A DNA stretch of 64,000 bases from positions 15,016,364-15,080,363 of the forward strand of contig NC_063272.1 in assembly GCF_910591885.1 (NCBI RefSeq). Direction: 5' to 3'. This document shows, piece by piece, positions 62,270 through 64,000 of this stretch. Both the position numbers and the translations under genes were made by a program. Positions within the stretch are counted from its first letter, which is position 1, and every line of letters begins with the position of its first letter. The notes below the pieces were generated by a model, which did not search any database, was not told the DNA's origin, and saw nothing but the letters and a program-made list of their open reading frames with translations. The DNA is from Bombus terrestris. Lineage: Eukaryota; Arthropoda; Insecta; Hymenoptera; Apidae.

Positions 62270-62983
62270 TAGGCTCTTCCACAAAGTAATATACGTTTTG
62301 AAAGAACAACAATACAAATGCATCTTAAAAAGCTTTCTTTATTTCTAATTTTAGTATCTATACTAAGTTATTTCTCGATACAATCATCAGCTCTATTTGG
62401 ACAATTATCGTAACGTTATACGAGTTTTTCTATATCTTCGTCATACGCTTCCGCCGCCAGTTCGCATAACCATCGTCTTACGCAATCCTATAAATCATCC
62501 TTTCTCGCGAAGCATAGTCGACCAAACAACGCTTTAAGTTTTGCAAAAAACTGCTATGAATATCATTTGCAATGAAATCGCAGACACGTTCCTCGGCTCC
62601 TCAGTAATGAGAAACGGGCGGCCTGAATGCTTACGACCACGTACAGTTTCTCTGCCCCCATTGAATTGCCGTACCGATGGTCTTGCCAATAATTCATCCA
62701 TAAGTCTATTACCGTTAACTGCTATAATTCGGTGGTGAATTCCTCTTGGAAGAATTTTTTCAGCATTCGAAATGCGTAGAAGCTTTATCGGCGAGATTTT
62801 CAATTCGCGTCGTCATTTTAAACGTTTTAGGATGCAACGACGATATTAAATATTTAAACATAAAATTTTCCACGGCTTATGTGAATACCGGAACGAAGCT
62901 AAGTAACCTTCTACAAGTACATTGCATCGTTTTATATAGCTTTCATTATGTAAACGGGTAGTACTTTCTGGGCGACCCTCGTA
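62270..62983 (-). mobile_element. internally deleted, decayed mariner element
   Basis: Read on the minus strand, the element starts with TACGAGGGTCGCCCAGAAAGTA (62983 to 62962), a terminus of the insect mariner type. It ends at 62270-62288, where the plus-strand sequence GGCTCTTCCACAAAGTA matches GGGTCGCCCAGAAAGTA at 13 of 17 positions. A TA dinucleotide stands at each end. Between the ends, in order, are an AT-rich leader, a piece of the transposase N-terminal region, and the transposase C-terminal tail, with about 80 bp before the last terminus. Total length is about 710 bp, compared with roughly 1.3 kb for a complete mariner, and the missing part is the catalytic core. The order and spacing of the remaining parts make the assignment convincing even though the element is dead. 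Confidence 0.75.
62368..62803 (-). pseudogene. mariner transposase remnant, catalytic core missing
   Basis: The N-terminal piece (62534-62803) contains VRQFNGGRETV and then SGRP (residues 60-63 of the frame). This corresponds to the junction between the helix-turn-helix DNA-binding domain and the linker of mariner transposases, where a WxxRFxxGR...SGRP pattern is usual. After a frame break, a second piece at about 62488-62368 reads RRWLCELAAEAYDEDIEKLV, then an in-frame stop, then a segment ending in IEK and a second stop. This resembles the C-terminal tail of mariner transposases (an IEKLV-like motif about 20 residues before the end). The D,D34D catalytic residues are absent. It cannot make a functional protein. 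Confidence 0.7.
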
Positions 62984-64000
62984 TCTTTTTAGAAGAAATG
63001 TTTTAAGTTCGTGAAAGATGACAAAGTTCGAATTTTATTCTTATATTCCCCATTTTCTTTTCTCTTCCCTTCTTTTTGAGATTTAAGCCTTTTTATGCGT
63101 TTGAAACAAGAATGTTGTTGACATAAAAACGAAGACCTGAGCGAGGTTAATAATGTGAAGCAAACACAGAAGATGCGTAATACTGTACACAGTATGATCT
63201 TTATTTGCATCTATCTATCTTGTATCGACCGAGTCTGGTTCGAGAAACACTCCAAGTCGATAGTTCCAAAGGCGATATCTAAGTTTCTGTTTGCGAGAGT
63301 AACAGAACGCCGATTACTCAGCATTGGCGTTGTCATTACCGGGAGAAAGCCTATCACTGTTCGGGGAGGCAAGTGCTCTTTAACAGGCACGTAACTTATC
63401 CGAGCTTTTCTTCTCGCGTTAATGACCTCTGAATATCCCGTCGTGACGATAAAGCAGCGGGCGAGATCGCGAGGAATCGATCTGGCAGCCGTGTCATTCG
63501 GCTTTGACCCATTTCCGGTCCACGCCGTTGCCCGTGAACCGCGCACACGAAAACGTAAGTTAGCTGTGCGAGTAACGTGGCGCGACTTTATCACCAAATT
63601 TCATCCACGCGATCGTAAGAGAGCGCGTATTGATTTCGCGTAAAATTGCAGAAATCTTTCAATTTTATGCCGTTAATTTGATATCAAATACGATATTCGC
63701 GCCTATCAAATTATAACCTCGCATTTCTATTTAGTAGCAAATTTTCTACGTTCGATGCACGACGTTCGGCAACTTGTATTCATCCATGGCGGTTCTGGCG
63801 GGGTTAACAAAGAACTATAAAGCGGAATAGAGCGGTCGTTTATTCCGAGGCATACGGGAAACAAGTCAAAAAACGCACGACCCGTCGTTTGAATAAAGAA
63901 AAACGTGCTGGCGAAAAGGTGCATGGTAAACGGCCATGGCCCGCTCTATCTCAGGGCATGTCGATTAAAATCGGCTGGAATACGGCTGCCCAGGTAATAT
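62984..64000. other. non-coding stretch, nothing assigned
   Basis: The first 200 bp are AT-rich. A 128-codon minus-strand frame (63211-63597) and a 73-codon plus-strand frame (63422-63643) overlap. A plus-strand donor-like AAAAC|GTAAGT lies at 63561, and a CCCAG|GTAATA lies at the very end of the window (about 63989). Neither could be tied to a recognisable exon. If the candidate first exon at 46764 is real, its next exon could be here or beyond the window. Confidence 0.4.

Overview
This window looks like nuclear DNA of an insect, most likely a hymenopteran (bee or ant). The support is compositional and from its transposons: the sequence is AT/GC balanced but very rich in CpG (TCG, CGA and GCG words throughout), it carries GA, GCA and TATG microsatellites, its mobile DNA is mariner-type plus one TTAA-flanked element, and the one exon I can name has animal-type splice sites. 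There are no operons, ribosome binding sites, rRNA or tRNA genes, CRISPR arrays or phage genes. I cannot name the species.

The window is overwhelmingly intronic or intergenic. None of the many short open frames shows a recognisable domain as a whole gene. The best coding feature is a 190-nt internal exon on the minus strand (38782-38971). It has consensus acceptor and donor sites, and its 63-residue product resembles the segment just before the motor domain of the kinesin-26 family (KIF26 / Drosophila CG14535 / C. elegans VAB-8). I see no motor-domain exon further along the minus strand, so at least 38.7 kb to the left is probably one intron of that gene. A second good candidate is a short first coding exon on the plus strand (46764-46827) ending in a consensus donor, with no family recognised. 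Weaker splice-bounded candidates are at 42643-42919, 48479-48566, 15646-15753 and 54820-54859, all minus strand.

Mobile DNA is the clearest other content. (1) A 522-bp non-autonomous element at 13659-14180 lies between TTAA sites, has piggyBac-like terminal inverted repeats, and carries three copies of a 44-bp palindromic unit next to one terminus. (2) Two related mariner-type MITEs lie at 27793-27965 and 43641-43848, each flanked by TA. (3) A decayed mariner at 62270-62983 on the minus strand keeps both terminal repeats, part of the N-terminal DNA-binding region and the C-terminal tail of its transposase, but has lost the catalytic core.

Structural sequence features include a 12-bp-arm hairpin (19716-19762), a 29-nt near-perfect palindrome containing CACGTG (34346-34374), a perfect 20-bp palindrome (27058-27077), a G-quadruplex motif (44290-44319), an alternating CG tract (55619-55641) and several microsatellites. 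I found no evidence for a multi-gene system in this window. The items most worth following up are the TTAA element with its subterminal palindromes and the unidentified first exon.
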